27,955 nucleotides of DNA from a virus. The notes under the pieces were generated by a model, which was given only the letters and a program-made list of their open reading frames with translations, did no database searches and had not been told where the DNA came from. Where the stretch lies: the IMG/VR virus record IMGVR_UViG_3300030104_003918, positions 1 through 27,955 of that record; one strand, given 5' to 3'. Each line of letters starts with the position of its first letter. Within the stretch, counting starts at the first letter, position 1. Shown piece after piece: positions 1-8,534 of the stretch. Position numbers and translations under genes: made by a program.

Positions 1-2028
1 TTAAACTTTGACCCTGATGTTGTAACTAACACGGGAAATTTAAATATTAAACTTACAGGAGATTGTGAGTTTGATGCCGTAACAGTAAGTAGTGGAGATA
101 CTTTAGATTTGAATGGACAGAGGATAGAGTTAAGTGGAACATTAGACATAGATGGAACATTAGATGCAGATGGTCTTATTGTATGTGCTTCTAATATTAA
201 TGAAGATGGGGGTTTTTCAAATGGTGCTTCTTGTGATATGATTTTAACTGGAGCAGCAAATCACGATTTCCGAAGCACAACTCATCGCAATATTTTAATT
301 AACACAGGAACAGGAACTTCTACTAATAATGATACTAAAGATATGGGAACGACTCCTTTTACTATTGGTTCAGGAACTTTTAGCAACGGAGGGTCGGGTC
401 GAAATTTAACGTGTGGTAATTTTAGGATTGCTACAGGTGGAACTTATACGGCAGATGATGCTACAGTTACAGTAGCAGGAGATTTTACTACCAGTGGTGG
501 TCTTATTGGTAAGAGTGCTTTGGACTTTGATGGAACTAATGATTATGTTGATTTAAGTAATGACAGTGATTGGCAATTTGGAACCAGTAATTTTACGCTT
601 GAAGCGTGGTTTAGGTCAGATGGTGGCTCAGGCAATAGAACAATAATAGCTAATGGAGATGCAAGTAATAATGGATTTTTGCTATATATGCAATCTTCTA
701 ACAATATTAAATTCTTTGTTAATGCTATTGCTGTATGCAATGCTGCTGATGTAAGTTATGAAGATAGCAAATGGCATCACGTTGCCGCAGTTAGAGATGG
801 AAATGATTATTTGCTTTACATTGATGGTAAATTAAAAGATAAAAGCACACAATCTTCACAAAATCTAACACACTCAGGAAAAGCATCTATTGGTGCAAGG
901 GACATAAGTGCTACTCCTGATGCTTATTGGAAGGGACAGATAGCGATGGTTCGTGCATTTAATGATGCAAGAACACAAGCTGAACTTCGAGCTGATATGT
1001 TTAATGCTCACGCAAGTATGGCAAACACAGGAAACCTTGTTGCTATGTATCAATTTGATGAAGGAACTGGAAGCACAGTAGACAACATAGAAACAGACGA
1101 TGACCTTGACGGAACAATATCAGGTGCGTCTTGGGTAGGAGCAGGAACATTTACACACGGCACTTCTACGCTTGTTTTTGCTAAATCTGGAACGCAGACT
1201 TTTACATATAACACTGGAGGAGAAGATGTAAACAATCTTACTGTAAACGATGGTTCTACAACTAATTTAAAATGTTTACAAGACACAGGCGGTGTGTTAG
1301 ATATATTTGGCAATCTAGTAGTAAATGAGAAACTTGGAGTAACTGTAAATGAACAGATTAAAATAAAAACTGGAGACAAAACAATTACAATAGGTTCAGA
1401 TGTTAAAACAAGTGCAGTAGCAGATTTATTTTCTATACAGTTAGACCATACTTCGGGAAATATCAATATACCTGAATTAACTACAAAAAAAATAAATTGT
1501 AGAGCAAGCTCAGCAACTACAACTGCTACAGGAGACCTTACACTTACATCAGAGTTAGAAGTAAACAATGGAGCAACTTTCAATGCTAATGGTAATACAA
1601 TAGCAGCTTTGTTGGTGGATGTAAATAGTTCTGGAACTTTAGATTTAAGAAACTCAAATTTAAATTTTAGCGTAAGTGCATCAGGCGACCAATTAAGATT
1701 TGATGATGACAATTCAATACTTTTGACAGGTAATACAACTATTACAGGCCATTCATCAGCAAGTAAAACAAAAGCTTTGTTAAATCCTGACGGCGGTTAT
1801 GAAGTAGTAGGTGATGTAAAATTCTTAAAAATAGATACAAACAGCGACCTTACAGTAGTTGGAGCAGTTATTGATTGTGACGTAGATACTGAAACTGGTG
1901 CTAACATCAGACAATGGCATCACACCTTAGACACTCAGCAGTTATTGGATGCAGATGAGGCAGGGGATGACGATTTAAGACTTACAAAGCCAGCATTAGA
2001 CAACGCCTTAGAGTTAATGACTAAATGA
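1..2028 (+). CDS. LamG-domain tail fibre or adhesin-like protein (5' partial)
   Basis: The frame is open from base 1, so the true start lies outside the window; 675 residues are visible. A LamG/concanavalin A-like domain spans roughly visible residues 172-338. Its signs are ALDFDGTNDYVDLS at the start, FTLEAWFR, then WHHVAAVRDGNDYLLYIDG and a final YWKGQIAMVRAFNDA strand. The rest is Gly/Thr/Asn-rich repeating beta sequence (for example DGTLDADG and GTLDLRNSNLNF), as in beta-helix fibres. LamG domains bind carbohydrate or protein ligands, so a host-recognition role at the virion surface is likely but inferred. The stop overlaps the next start (ATGA). It could instead be a decoration protein. 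Confidence 0.75.
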   Translation, partial: LNFDPDVVTNTGNLNIKLTGDCEFDAVTVSSGDTLDLNGQRIELSGTLDIDGTLDADGLIVCASNINEDGGFSNGASCDMILTGAANHDFRSTTHRNILINTGTGTSTNNDTKDMGTTPFTIGSGTFSNGGSGRNLTCGNFRIATGGTYTADDATVTVAGDFTTSGGLIGKSALDFDGTNDYVDLSNDSDWQFGTSNFTLEAWFRSDGGSGNRTIIANGDASNNGFLLYMQSSNNIKFFVNAIAVCNAADVSYEDSKWHHVAAVRDGNDYLLYIDGKLKDKSTQSSQNLTHSGKASIGARDISATPDAYWKGQIAMVRAFNDARTQAELRADMFNAHASMANTGNLVAMYQFDEGTGSTVDNIETDDDLDGTISGASWVGAGTFTHGTSTLVFAKSGTQTFTYNTGGEDVNNLTVNDGSTTNLKCLQDTGGVLDIFGNLVVNEKLGVTVNEQIKIKTGDKTITIGSDVKTSAVADLFSIQLDHTSGNINIPELTTKKINCRASSATTTATGDLTLTSELEVNNGATFNANGNTIAALLVDVNSSGTLDLRNSNLNFSVSASGDQLRFDDDNSILLTGNTTITGHSSASKTKALLNPDGGYEVVGDVKFLKIDTNSDLTVVGAVIDCDVDTETGANIRQWHHTLDTQQLLDADEAGDDDLRLTKPALDNALELMTK

Positions 2029-2366
2029 GAGTAAAAGAAGAAATCGGAATGAAAGGGCCACAAAGGCGCCATAAAGGCTCACTTTGGTATGGAATGGGTT
2101 CTTCTACCGAAAGTAACTTTAGCGCAGAAAAAACCCAGCGAAAACGCCCGTATCGAACTAATAGGTTTGGTGCATCAGTTAAAGAATGGAATACCTGTAA
2201 GAAAATGGTAGTTTTAAGAGAAAATGGATATACATATGGTCATATAGCAAAGTATTTAAACAATGCAGGCATAAAGACTAAAGCAAACAGGCCGTGGAAT
2301 TACTACACTGCGCGGTTTGTCACGCTAAGAGCAAAAGAGGAAATCGAGAATGGACGAAACGATTAA
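2025..2366 (+). CDS. Small basic helix-turn-helix protein
   Basis: 113 residues, rich in Arg and Lys. Residues about 58-98 contain ENGYTYGHIAKYLNNAGIKT followed by RPWNYYTARFVTLR. This resembles the helical part of the serine-recombinase 'recombinase' domain (IA..LN..GI.T....W....V), which binds DNA. No catalytic resolvase domain is present, so it is a free-standing DNA-binding module and not a recombinase. It starts inside the stop of the fibre gene (ATGA) and overlaps the next gene by 17 bases, so it belongs to the late operon. Its target is unknown. Confidence 0.6.
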   Translation: MRVKEEIGMKGPQRRHKGSLWYGMGSSTESNFSAEKTQRKRPYRTNRFGASVKEWNTCKKMVVLRENGYTYGHIAKYLNNAGIKTKANRPWNYYTARFVTLRAKEEIENGRND

Positions 2367-2766
2367 GCACAGAATAAAGCAACAATATAACCGTCTAAGC
2401 GCATTACTTGTTTTTATAGCAAATGCGTTCACACTGATGTATGTCGGTGGGATGGCTTATAACGATGCCCTATGGTTTGGTTCGGTAAGTGGTGCTTTCA
2501 CATACACAATCTTGTCTACGATTGCAGACTCACAAGACTTAGAGGATATGATTCCTGAACGTCGACGAAAATCTGCGTCTTATCAAGTACCTAATCAGCC
2601 GATTCCGCAAAACATGATACCGTTTAATCAGTATCAACAAATGCAACAGCAACAACCTATGGCACCAATGCCAGCAGGCGGATATATCAATCCACAGTCA
2701 GGAGAGCTGTTAGATGCGGAACAAGGGCCACACATTGATAAGATAGCAGGTAAACAAAGTGGATGA
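2350..2766 (+). CDS. Two-helix membrane protein with Gln/Pro-rich tail
   Basis: 138 residues. Two hydrophobic segments lie at about 17-38 and 42-60, after a short basic N-terminus. A soluble tail of about 75 residues follows, rich in Gln, Pro and Met (around NQYQQMQQQQPMAPMPAGG). A GAGGAAAT-type site precedes the ATG inside the upstream gene. It is the first of three adjacent membrane-protein genes. Size and topology would fit a holin-like protein or a membrane partner of the MscS-like product next door, but no family is recognised. Confidence 0.6.
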   Translation: MDETIKHRIKQQYNRLSALLVFIANAFTLMYVGGMAYNDALWFGSVSGAFTYTILSTIADSQDLEDMIPERRRKSASYQVPNQPIPQNMIPFNQYQQMQQQQPMAPMPAGGYINPQSGELLDAEQGPHIDKIAGKQSG

Positions 2767-3583
2767 AGGACTAGTCTTTGCATGGTTTATCGCAGTAGCG
2801 TTAGGAGTATCAGCAGCGATAAAAAAAGCAAAGAAGTCTGCATTTAGCGATTATAAAATAAGAAGTTTACAAGGAAAAGCAGCAGCGCAAGTGTTTGGAG
2901 TATTAGGAGCTTTAGTTTTTGGAGTAGGGCTTTTGATGTATAGCGGTTTGCTGGCACGTACCGAATATATAGTTGGAGTATCAGCACTTACGTATGCTGC
3001 CTTTTCCCAATACAGTCCTGTTAACGGAGCTTTATCTTTTCTTACAGTAGCATACAAAACAGAGTTTGCTATTGATGATTGGGTAAAAGTATCTAATGAG
3101 GCAGGAGAAATAAAAGGAAAAGTTAAAGATTTTAGTTTAAAGGGCGTAAGGCTTAAAACATTTGACATGTCTGAGGCGATTGTCTCCTGTGATGAATTAC
3201 TTCATTCAGTCGTGGAAAACCTGACACCCTCCGACATATTCAGATGGGAGACGCCTGTTTCTATTTCCAAGATGGTTCCTGTGAAAAACATAGAAAATAC
3301 AGTAAATGCTGTATTATCACAACACAGTTTAGAATCATTAGTAGATGAAGAAGGGTTTGCACAAAAAGCATACATAGAGTTCCATGATGACAAATTAGAT
3401 TTTAAACCAAACTTTCGTAGGATAAGTATATATACATATCATCCAAAATGGATTCCTATGCCTGAAGGTGCGGAACCAATCGGATACGAGGTCGCCTATC
3501 AACTTTCTAGGGAGTTTAAACGTGACATGTATGAGAAGATGGATTCGCAAAAGAATGCATATGTAGATGTGGTGAGGCCATGA
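2759..3583 (+). CDS. MscS-like mechanosensitive channel family protein
   Basis: 274 residues from a GTG start that overlaps the previous gene; no other in-frame Met occurs before residue 60. There are three hydrophobic segments at about 4-21, 42-62 and 68-100. The third runs into TEFAIDDWVKVSNEAGEIKG and then KGVRLKTFD, which matches the MscS beta domain (PF..GD.V.v....G.V.......T.irT.DG). Residues 164-262 resemble the MscS cytoplasmic alpha/beta domain, with ISIYTYHP and then YEVAYQLSREFKRDMYEKM. The Gly/Ala-rich pore-helix pattern is only partly kept. MscS channels open under membrane tension. A viral copy between two small membrane proteins suggests a role in lysis, egress or osmotic control, which is inference. 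Confidence 0.7.
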   Translation: MDEGLVFAWFIAVALGVSAAIKKAKKSAFSDYKIRSLQGKAAAQVFGVLGALVFGVGLLMYSGLLARTEYIVGVSALTYAAFSQYSPVNGALSFLTVAYKTEFAIDDWVKVSNEAGEIKGKVKDFSLKGVRLKTFDMSEAIVSCDELLHSVVENLTPSDIFRWETPVSISKMVPVKNIENTVNAVLSQHSLESLVDEEGFAQKAYIEFHDDKLDFKPNFRRISIYTYHPKWIPMPEGAEPIGYEVAYQLSREFKRDMYEKMDSQKNAYVDVVRP

Positions 3584-3963
3584 GATTCATAAGAAATATG
3601 TTGTTTGGAACTGGCAGGTATCCTAGCACAATGGGTGCAGGAGGCCAACAGGACGTGGAGTTCTGTAGATACATAGAATGGGTTTGGTTCAAAAGATGTA
3701 TGTGGTTACTCGGACTTGGCTTTGCTTTTGGCGGAGTTGGGTTGTATGTTGGTTATTATTATGAAACTGTAGTTGCAGATTACGGTATGGCAATCTGGGG
3801 AGTTGCTTGGTTATACAATGGATTCCTTATGTTTGTATTGGCTGTAAGTGTTGTATTGTCAGCAATTAAAGCTTTGATAGTCAAGGCGTTTGTCAGCCCT
3901 GAAGTTCAGGTAGGACAGGCAGCAACAAGGACAGCACAGATGATGAGGAAAGGTGGACTATGA
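3580..3963 (+). CDS. Small two-helix membrane protein
   Basis: 127 residues. Hydrophobic segments lie at about 41-60 (MWLLGLGFAFGGVGLYVGYY) and 70-98 (YGMAIWGVAWLYNGFLMFVL and on). The N-terminus is polar and the C-terminus basic (TRTAQMMRKGGL). It overlaps the stop of the MscS-like gene (ATGA), so the two are probably translated together. It is the third membrane protein in a row and may be a partner or holin-like protein. No family was recognised. Confidence 0.6.
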   Translation: MRFIRNMLFGTGRYPSTMGAGGQQDVEFCRYIEWVWFKRCMWLLGLGFAFGGVGLYVGYYYETVVADYGMAIWGVAWLYNGFLMFVLAVSVVLSAIKALIVKAFVSPEVQVGQAATRTAQMMRKGGL

Positions 3964-4034
3964 AGTTTAGATGGCTTAGAGAAATGTTAGAGATATTAGA
4001 AGATTATAGAGACCATAAGGAGGATTTAAAATAA
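3960..4034 (+). CDS. 24-residue micro-protein
   Basis: A 24-codon reading frame starting with MKFRWLREMLEILEDYRD, which would form one amphipathic helix. Its start overlaps the upstream stop and its stop overlaps the next start (TAATG). An AAGGAGG site for the next gene lies inside it at 4017-4023. It may be a true small protein, or a translated spacer that couples the flanking genes. Confidence 0.45.
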   Translation: MKFRWLREMLEILEDYRDHKEDLK

Positions 4035-4396
4035 TGGCTGGGCCACCACAGATGACTACTTTAGCACGTAAACCTCAGCAAGCACAGCAAGAGGAACCCC
4101 AAAGGGAAGTGGCTCCAGCACCTAATGTTCTTACAAGACAACCAGTTCAACAACAGATGATGCCAAGTGCAGAAACAATGTCTGATGATGAATTGGATTT
4201 GTATGTTAAACGTCTCACTATGAGACACAAAAGGCTATCACGAAAGTGGTGGGGGTTAAGGCGTAAACACGGCAAAGACGAGTGTCCTTATTGTGGCATG
4301 ACGACAGGAGGAGGCTTCTGTAAATTACACCAACGCGACTACGATGAGTATCTCTCGGCTTTGTCCACCCGCCAAAACAGGAGGTTTGGACTATGA
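4034..4396 (+). CDS. Gln/Pro-rich protein with C-terminal zinc finger
   Basis: 120 residues. The first 45 are low-complexity (Gln, Pro, Ala); residues 48-75 look helical and basic. A probable zinc site follows: CPYCGMTTGGGFCKLH at about 93-108. A strong AAGGAGG at 4017-4023 lies 10 bases before the ATG. The last residues (RRFGL) are encoded by the ribosome site of the next gene. Its place among late genes suggests a virion or assembly role, but none is known. Confidence 0.6.
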   Translation: MAGPPQMTTLARKPQQAQQEEPQREVAPAPNVLTRQPVQQQMMPSAETMSDDELDLYVKRLTMRHKRLSRKWWGLRRKHGKDECPYCGMTTGGGFCKLHQRDYDEYLSALSTRQNRRFGL

Positions 4397-4596
4397 ACGT
4401 AACAAAATGCCCAGAATGTAAAGTTGATATGTGGATTCCAAATGAAGATAAATATACAGCAGACGTTTTGTGTATAAATGATAAATGTAAATATCATTTG
4501 CTTACAACAGAATTGTGGAAACCTGAATCTCAAGATTACAGGTCTGCTAAGACTTATGTTGAACAAATTACTAAACACAGGAGGTTTGGGCTATGA
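4393..4596 (+). CDS. Zinc-ribbon mini-protein
   Basis: 67 residues with CPECKVDMWIP at the start and CINDKCKYH at about 27-35, a CxxC plus CxxxxC pattern that fits one zinc ribbon. It begins within the stop of the previous gene and uses GGAGG at 4380-4384. It ends in RRFGL, like its upstream neighbour, because both C-termini encode a near-identical ribosome-binding segment. Function unknown. Confidence 0.6.
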   Translation: MNVTKCPECKVDMWIPNEDKYTADVLCINDKCKYHLLTTELWKPESQDYRSAKTYVEQITKHRRFGL

Positions 4597-4670
4597 TATG
4601 GGTCAGGCCTACTTATACAATTACAGTCGAAGGACTTGAAAATTACGAAACATATTGGAGGAGACTATGA
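4593..4670 (+). CDS. 25-residue micro-protein
   Basis: A 25-codon frame starting MIWVRPTYTITVEGLENYE, overlapping both neighbours by ATGA. A GGAGG site for it lies at 4580-4584, and the GGAGGAG serving the next gene lies inside its last codons. The chain of overlaps supports translation. No homology is recognised. Confidence 0.45.
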   Translation: MIWVRPTYTITVEGLENYETYWRRL

Positions 4671-5437
4671 GCGGTTACCACGGCAGCCCATCAGGATATA
4701 TGAATCCTGTAGCGGTAGATAAGATACAGCATCCAGATTACGATGCGAAGGCAGCAGAGAATACAACAATGCGTATGGTGCAATACCTATACCCTGTCAT
4801 TAAGAACTCTGTAGAGATGTTAGAAGCATTATGTAAGGAGACTGATGTTCAGGTTCCTACAGATTTAGCAGATAACATGGAGTTTTTGAAAACAGTTTAC
4901 AATACACAGATAGACTGGCATCCAAGAACTATGTATGGTGACGAGGCAGCAGAGGAGCTTAATGCACGTCTCACCTTGCACGAGGAATGGGCACAAGAAG
5001 ATAATGCACATCACAGTGTTCTAAACTGGCAAAACCCGTATGGAGAAACTGGTAAACTCGAACAAGCTCCTCCTGTTACTCAACCACAGATGAATCCATA
5101 TCAGATGCAACAGCAAGGATACGGACAACAGATGCCAATGCAAGGTGGAGCAAGTATGTTTAAACCATGGACTTGGTTTGGTGTAGGTGCAGCAGCACCA
5201 GCAGTTCAACCATGGCAGATGCCACCACCACAGTTAGATTCTTTACATAATGGAGAACAATATTATACAGCAAATGGAGGGGGGCCACCACCTCTAGCAG
5301 TTCAGCAAGGTTACACGACATTGCCAATAGGCGCAATAGGCTGGAACATGGCAGGACAACCGATTGACTACAATGGAATGGTAGTAGCAACGACGGGCGA
5401 AAAGCTCATGAATACCGCAATCAGTAAGATACTATAA
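4667..5437 (+). CDS. Gln/Pro/Gly-rich late protein
   Basis: 256 residues from ATG 4667. That start overlaps the upstream stop (ATGA) and sits 5 bases after GGAGGAG; a TTG at 4655 is possible but less likely. Residues 1-120 look like an ordered helical domain (TMRMVQYLYPVIKNSVEMLEAL). From about 130 the chain is disordered, with PYQMQQQGYGQQMPMQGG and several Pro-Pro-Pro runs. A short ordered end (PIDYNGMVVATTGEKLMNTA) follows. It lies directly before the head-tail connector, so a minor virion protein is plausible. No family recognised. Confidence 0.55.
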   Translation: MSGYHGSPSGYMNPVAVDKIQHPDYDAKAAENTTMRMVQYLYPVIKNSVEMLEALCKETDVQVPTDLADNMEFLKTVYNTQIDWHPRTMYGDEAAEELNARLTLHEEWAQEDNAHHSVLNWQNPYGETGKLEQAPPVTQPQMNPYQMQQQGYGQQMPMQGGASMFKPWTWFGVGAAAPAVQPWQMPPPQLDSLHNGEQYYTANGGGPPPLAVQQGYTTLPIGAIGWNMAGQPIDYNGMVVATTGEKLMNTAISKIL

Positions 5438-6153
5438 TGGCTTACTGCACACGAAACGACGTATCTGCCTTCTTACAGGTAGCAGATTTTAGTGGTTCAA
5501 CAACGCCAGCAGATGGTGATGTAGATGGTTTTATTTCTATGGCAGAGGAACGTATTGACCAATTAACAGACCATGCGTGGGCTACAAGCAGAGCAAAAAC
5601 AGTAACAGAAGAAAGGGGCAGAATACAAAGAGTAATGTCTAATTCAGTAAATGACAGAGGCAGGATTCAATTAAGGCATTATCCTATTTTAGACATGGTA
5701 GACGGAACCGACAAGCTTCACATTTGGGATGGCGGTAATTATGTAGAATATATTAATAGTAAAACTGGAGACGATACGATTACAAATGTAACAGGTAAAG
5801 ATTATTGGATAGATAAAGAACGCGGAACTATTTATTTGAACAGTTATAATCAATTCAATTTGTTAAGTGATGCGCCTTCTGGAGTAACTGCTTATGTTAC
5901 TTACAGATATGCAACAGCAACTACACCTGCTGACATAAAACAGGCTACAATTTATCTTGTAGCTTCAATGATTGCAATGAATGACGATTTAAATTTAATG
6001 CAAGAGGGCGATGATTCTATGAACAATCAAACTAAATCTGAAAAGTTTGAAGACATGGCAATGAAGATTCTTAAAGATAATAGAAGGTTAGGTAGGTCAA
6101 TGCCTATGGCAAGAGCTATTGGTGGCTTTGGAGCTAGAGGGGTGCTACCATAA
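5437..6153 (+). CDS. Head-tail connector (gp6-like adaptor)
   Basis: 238 residues. YCTRNDVSAFLQV at the N-terminus and DGFISMAEERIDQLTDHAW at about 29-47 resemble the helical start of gp6/gp15-type adaptors. A beta insert follows and then PADIKQATIYLVASMIAMND, the typical second helix. These proteins form a ring under the portal and join head to tail. The gene overlaps its neighbours by one base (TAATG) on both sides. Position just before the tail-completion and tail-tube genes supports the call. Confidence 0.65.
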   Translation: MAYCTRNDVSAFLQVADFSGSTTPADGDVDGFISMAEERIDQLTDHAWATSRAKTVTEERGRIQRVMSNSVNDRGRIQLRHYPILDMVDGTDKLHIWDGGNYVEYINSKTGDDTITNVTGKDYWIDKERGTIYLNSYNQFNLLSDAPSGVTAYVTYRYATATTPADIKQATIYLVASMIAMNDDLNLMQEGDDSMNNQTKSEKFEDMAMKILKDNRRLGRSMPMARAIGGFGARGVLP

Positions 6154-6611
6154 TGGCAGCAACCTATGCGACACTGGCAGACCCTGTATCAGCAGTAGTT
6201 GATTTGTTAAATAATAACTGGTCAGAGGTAGCAAGTGGCGTAGGGACAACTCCTACAATAGACGAATCATGGGACATAGGTAAACATAATTTAAAAAGTG
6301 GAGACATTATTAGATGTTATGAGACGGCATCGAGTCACAATTTTTTAGGAATAGGTAAAGGCATTGACAAACACAATGCAACTATAACTGTAGACATATC
6401 AACAGCAGTAAGTCGAGCAAGGCTTAGAGCTTTATATCAAGGTGTGGTACACATCATTCACGCGGCGCATTCTAAGAGTGCAGGAACCGCACTTAGCAGC
6501 GATTATGCAAGCATCAAGCTTCTTAGTCGCACAGACCAATCTGACAAAAACAGACGTTGGTTTCGTTATGTTCTTAACTGTGAAATCACAAGTTATGAGG
6601 TGGTAAATTAA
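6153..6611 (+). CDS. Putative tail completion or tail terminator protein
   Basis: 152 residues, mixed alpha/beta: an N-terminal helix (DPVSAVVDLLNNNW), then strands, and near the end RRWFRYVLNCEITSYEVV. Size, fold pattern and place between the connector and the tail tube match tail terminator or neck proteins of siphoviruses. The gene order carries most of this call; the sequence alone is not diagnostic. Confidence 0.5.
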   Translation: MAATYATLADPVSAVVDLLNNNWSEVASGVGTTPTIDESWDIGKHNLKSGDIIRCYETASSHNFLGIGKGIDKHNATITVDISTAVSRARLRALYQGVVHIIHAAHSKSAGTALSSDYASIKLLSRTDQSDKNRRWFRYVLNCEITSYEVVN

Positions 6612-6612
6612 A

Positions 6613-7980
6613 ATGGTAAAAATCACACAAAACGTAGAGGCGGCTTACGAAGAAGAAACGGGTGGTTATGGCAATCCACCTGATTCTACTTTGTTACATT
6701 TAGGTCTACTGGACACATTTGACCCACGGCAGGTCGAGATGAACATAACTCCTGTTCCTAGTATAGGGCAATCAACGGATGCATTTCATGCAAAAGGTCC
6801 GAAGAATGTTACACTTCCGTTAAAAATAGCCTGTCAAGGGACGGGTTGGCAAACAATACTTGGGTTTGCAATGGGAAGAACTTATGCAGATGCTTTAGTA
6901 ACTGCTGGAGCGACAGGTTCTAATTTAGGCACACCTATGAAATTATCTAATTCAGTAAATTCTATTGCAGTTTTAGCTAGAGAAACTGGTGGAGATTACA
7001 CATTAGTAGGTGGTGTAGTTCCTAATGAAGTAACACTTGCGGCAGATTACACTACTGGAGGATACATTACTCTTGAAGCAACTTGCACTGCACAAAATAC
7101 TGAAGACAATGCTACAGGAGATTTTAGTGGTGGATTTTACGGTGACGATTATTCAAATAATCCATTTCCTACAGCACCAACATCAGACCCTTTACTTCCT
7201 ACAGACTTAACGGTTAGTTATTCTACAGCAGTTCAAGACGACGATATGTTAAAGTTAAAAGTTACTGACGGAAATTATGTAGAAGTGGGAGAAAGATATA
7301 TTAGAATATTAACTAATGCAGATATATTAGATGGAACTTTTGCAGCAAGTGGAGTAAATTCATCTCCTTATAACGGAGTATTAGATTTAACTCATGCAGA
7401 TGCAGACACTATTACTGATGTAGTGGCTCGTATTAATGCTAAGTATTCTGGCGTAGGAACTAGTGAAGTAGGTTCAGGGGCAGGTAGCGACAAGTCTGTT
7501 AATTTATTAAAAGGAATTTACAAGATGGCAGGTTCAACTTTTGCAAACATTCCGGGAGTTCAATCAACTTCTATTGGTGAAACAGCAGAAGGCAACATGG
7601 CTTTTTTTTCAAATCTTAAAACAGTATCATTAAAGATAGCAAACAACAATACATCAATTCCCGGTAAGACTGGAACTACGTGGTTGCAAAATAATGCAAT
7701 AGCAAGAGGGAAAGCAGATGTAACTTTAGACCTTACTATGACAGCAGAGGATGATACGTTGTATGACAAATATGTAGCAGGGACAGTAATCCCATTAATT
7801 AGATTAGACTTTGGCGCTTCTGTAGGAAGCATTGCATTGACAAACGGAACTATTACTTCGTTCTCAAGACCCCTTTCTCCGGGTGGCGAGATAGTTGATA
7901 CAATGTCTATAAAATTCAGAGGTGCTGGAGATTACAAAGATTTCAGTTCATACGCAATAAGCGCAGACTGGACACTATAG
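6613..7980 (+). CDS. Major tail tube protein
   Basis: 455 residues. It opens MVKITQNVEAAYEEETGGYG, continues with a beta-rich N-terminal domain, and ends with ITSFSRPLSPGGEIVDTMSI and then KFRGAGDYKDF, as in phage tube proteins. A middle part of about 150 residues (about 195-345) is probably an inserted surface domain, since simple tube proteins are nearer 200 residues. Tube subunits stack as rings around the tape measure. It lies between the putative terminator and the chaperone candidate, the usual order. Confidence 0.65.
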   Translation: MVKITQNVEAAYEEETGGYGNPPDSTLLHLGLLDTFDPRQVEMNITPVPSIGQSTDAFHAKGPKNVTLPLKIACQGTGWQTILGFAMGRTYADALVTAGATGSNLGTPMKLSNSVNSIAVLARETGGDYTLVGGVVPNEVTLAADYTTGGYITLEATCTAQNTEDNATGDFSGGFYGDDYSNNPFPTAPTSDPLLPTDLTVSYSTAVQDDDMLKLKVTDGNYVEVGERYIRILTNADILDGTFAASGVNSSPYNGVLDLTHADADTITDVVARINAKYSGVGTSEVGSGAGSDKSVNLLKGIYKMAGSTFANIPGVQSTSIGETAEGNMAFFSNLKTVSLKIANNNTSIPGKTGTTWLQNNAIARGKADVTLDLTMTAEDDTLYDKYVAGTVIPLIRLDFGASVGSIALTNGTITSFSRPLSPGGEIVDTMSIKFRGAGDYKDFSSYAISADWTL

Positions 7981-7988
7981 GTAGGTAA

Positions 7989-8534
7989 ATGGTAAGAGTC
8001 AGAGGTCAGTTAGACGCCCCTCTACTTGACGTAGGAGCAGTAAGAGAAGATTACTGGGAACGCAAGGAGATATTACTTCCAAGTTTATCAAGACTTTACA
8101 AACCAAAAGGTTGGAGAAGGTGGTTTTACAAAGAACAAGCACCTAAAATAGTACTAAAAAGATTAACTTCTAGCGATTGGCAAGAAATAGAAAGTAGGAA
8201 TTATGCATTACAGGCAGAGTTGGAAAAAGCAATACCTGAATTTGCACCTTTAGTAAATAAACATATAGGCGGGCAAAAGTTATCAGAATCAGAATATCAA
8301 AAATTAGATAAATTTAGTGTTAAAATGCGACCTATGAATTATACTATGTTACAATTTATGATTGATGAACCTAAGATGTCTTTTGAAGATGTTAAATATA
8401 TGATGGAAATATTGGATGCTAATGACATAGATACGTTGCTTAGTTATGTAAGTATTATGACTTCTGAAAAAGCATTAGTTGCAAAACACATATTTGATAA
8501 AAAAATGAAAGAATCGGAGATGATTAGTCAATAA
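7989..8534 (+). CDS. Putative tail assembly chaperone
   Basis: 181 residues, largely helical and charged (PKIVLKRLTSSDWQEIESR, then MSFEDVKYMMEILDANDIDT). Its place between tail tube and tape measure is where tail assembly chaperones are found. An A7 run at 8499-8505 could slip by -1, but that frame stops at 8525-8527, so no long chaperone extension is encoded. GGTAA lies before the start and the stop overlaps the next ATG (TAATG). The call rests mainly on position. Confidence 0.45.
   Translation: MVRVRGQLDAPLLDVGAVREDYWERKEILLPSLSRLYKPKGWRRWFYKEQAPKIVLKRLTSSDWQEIESRNYALQAELEKAIPEFAPLVNKHIGGQKLSESEYQKLDKFSVKMRPMNYTMLQFMIDEPKMSFEDVKYMMEILDANDIDTLLSYVSIMTSEKALVAKHIFDKKMKESEMISQ

Noticed and set aside
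1050-1712. 220-residue minus-strand frame inside the LamG protein gene
   Set aside because: It is the antisense shadow of a well-supported domain protein, with no promoter or ribosome site.
2025-2366. Integrase or resolvase gene
   Set aside because: Only the DNA-binding pattern is present; no catalytic Ser or Tyr domain, and no attachment sites are visible.
8499-8527. Possible -1 frameshift at an A7 run near the end of the putative tail chaperone gene
   Set aside because: The -1 frame meets TAG at 8525-8527 after eight codons, so it gives neither a long chaperone extension nor a fusion with the tape measure.
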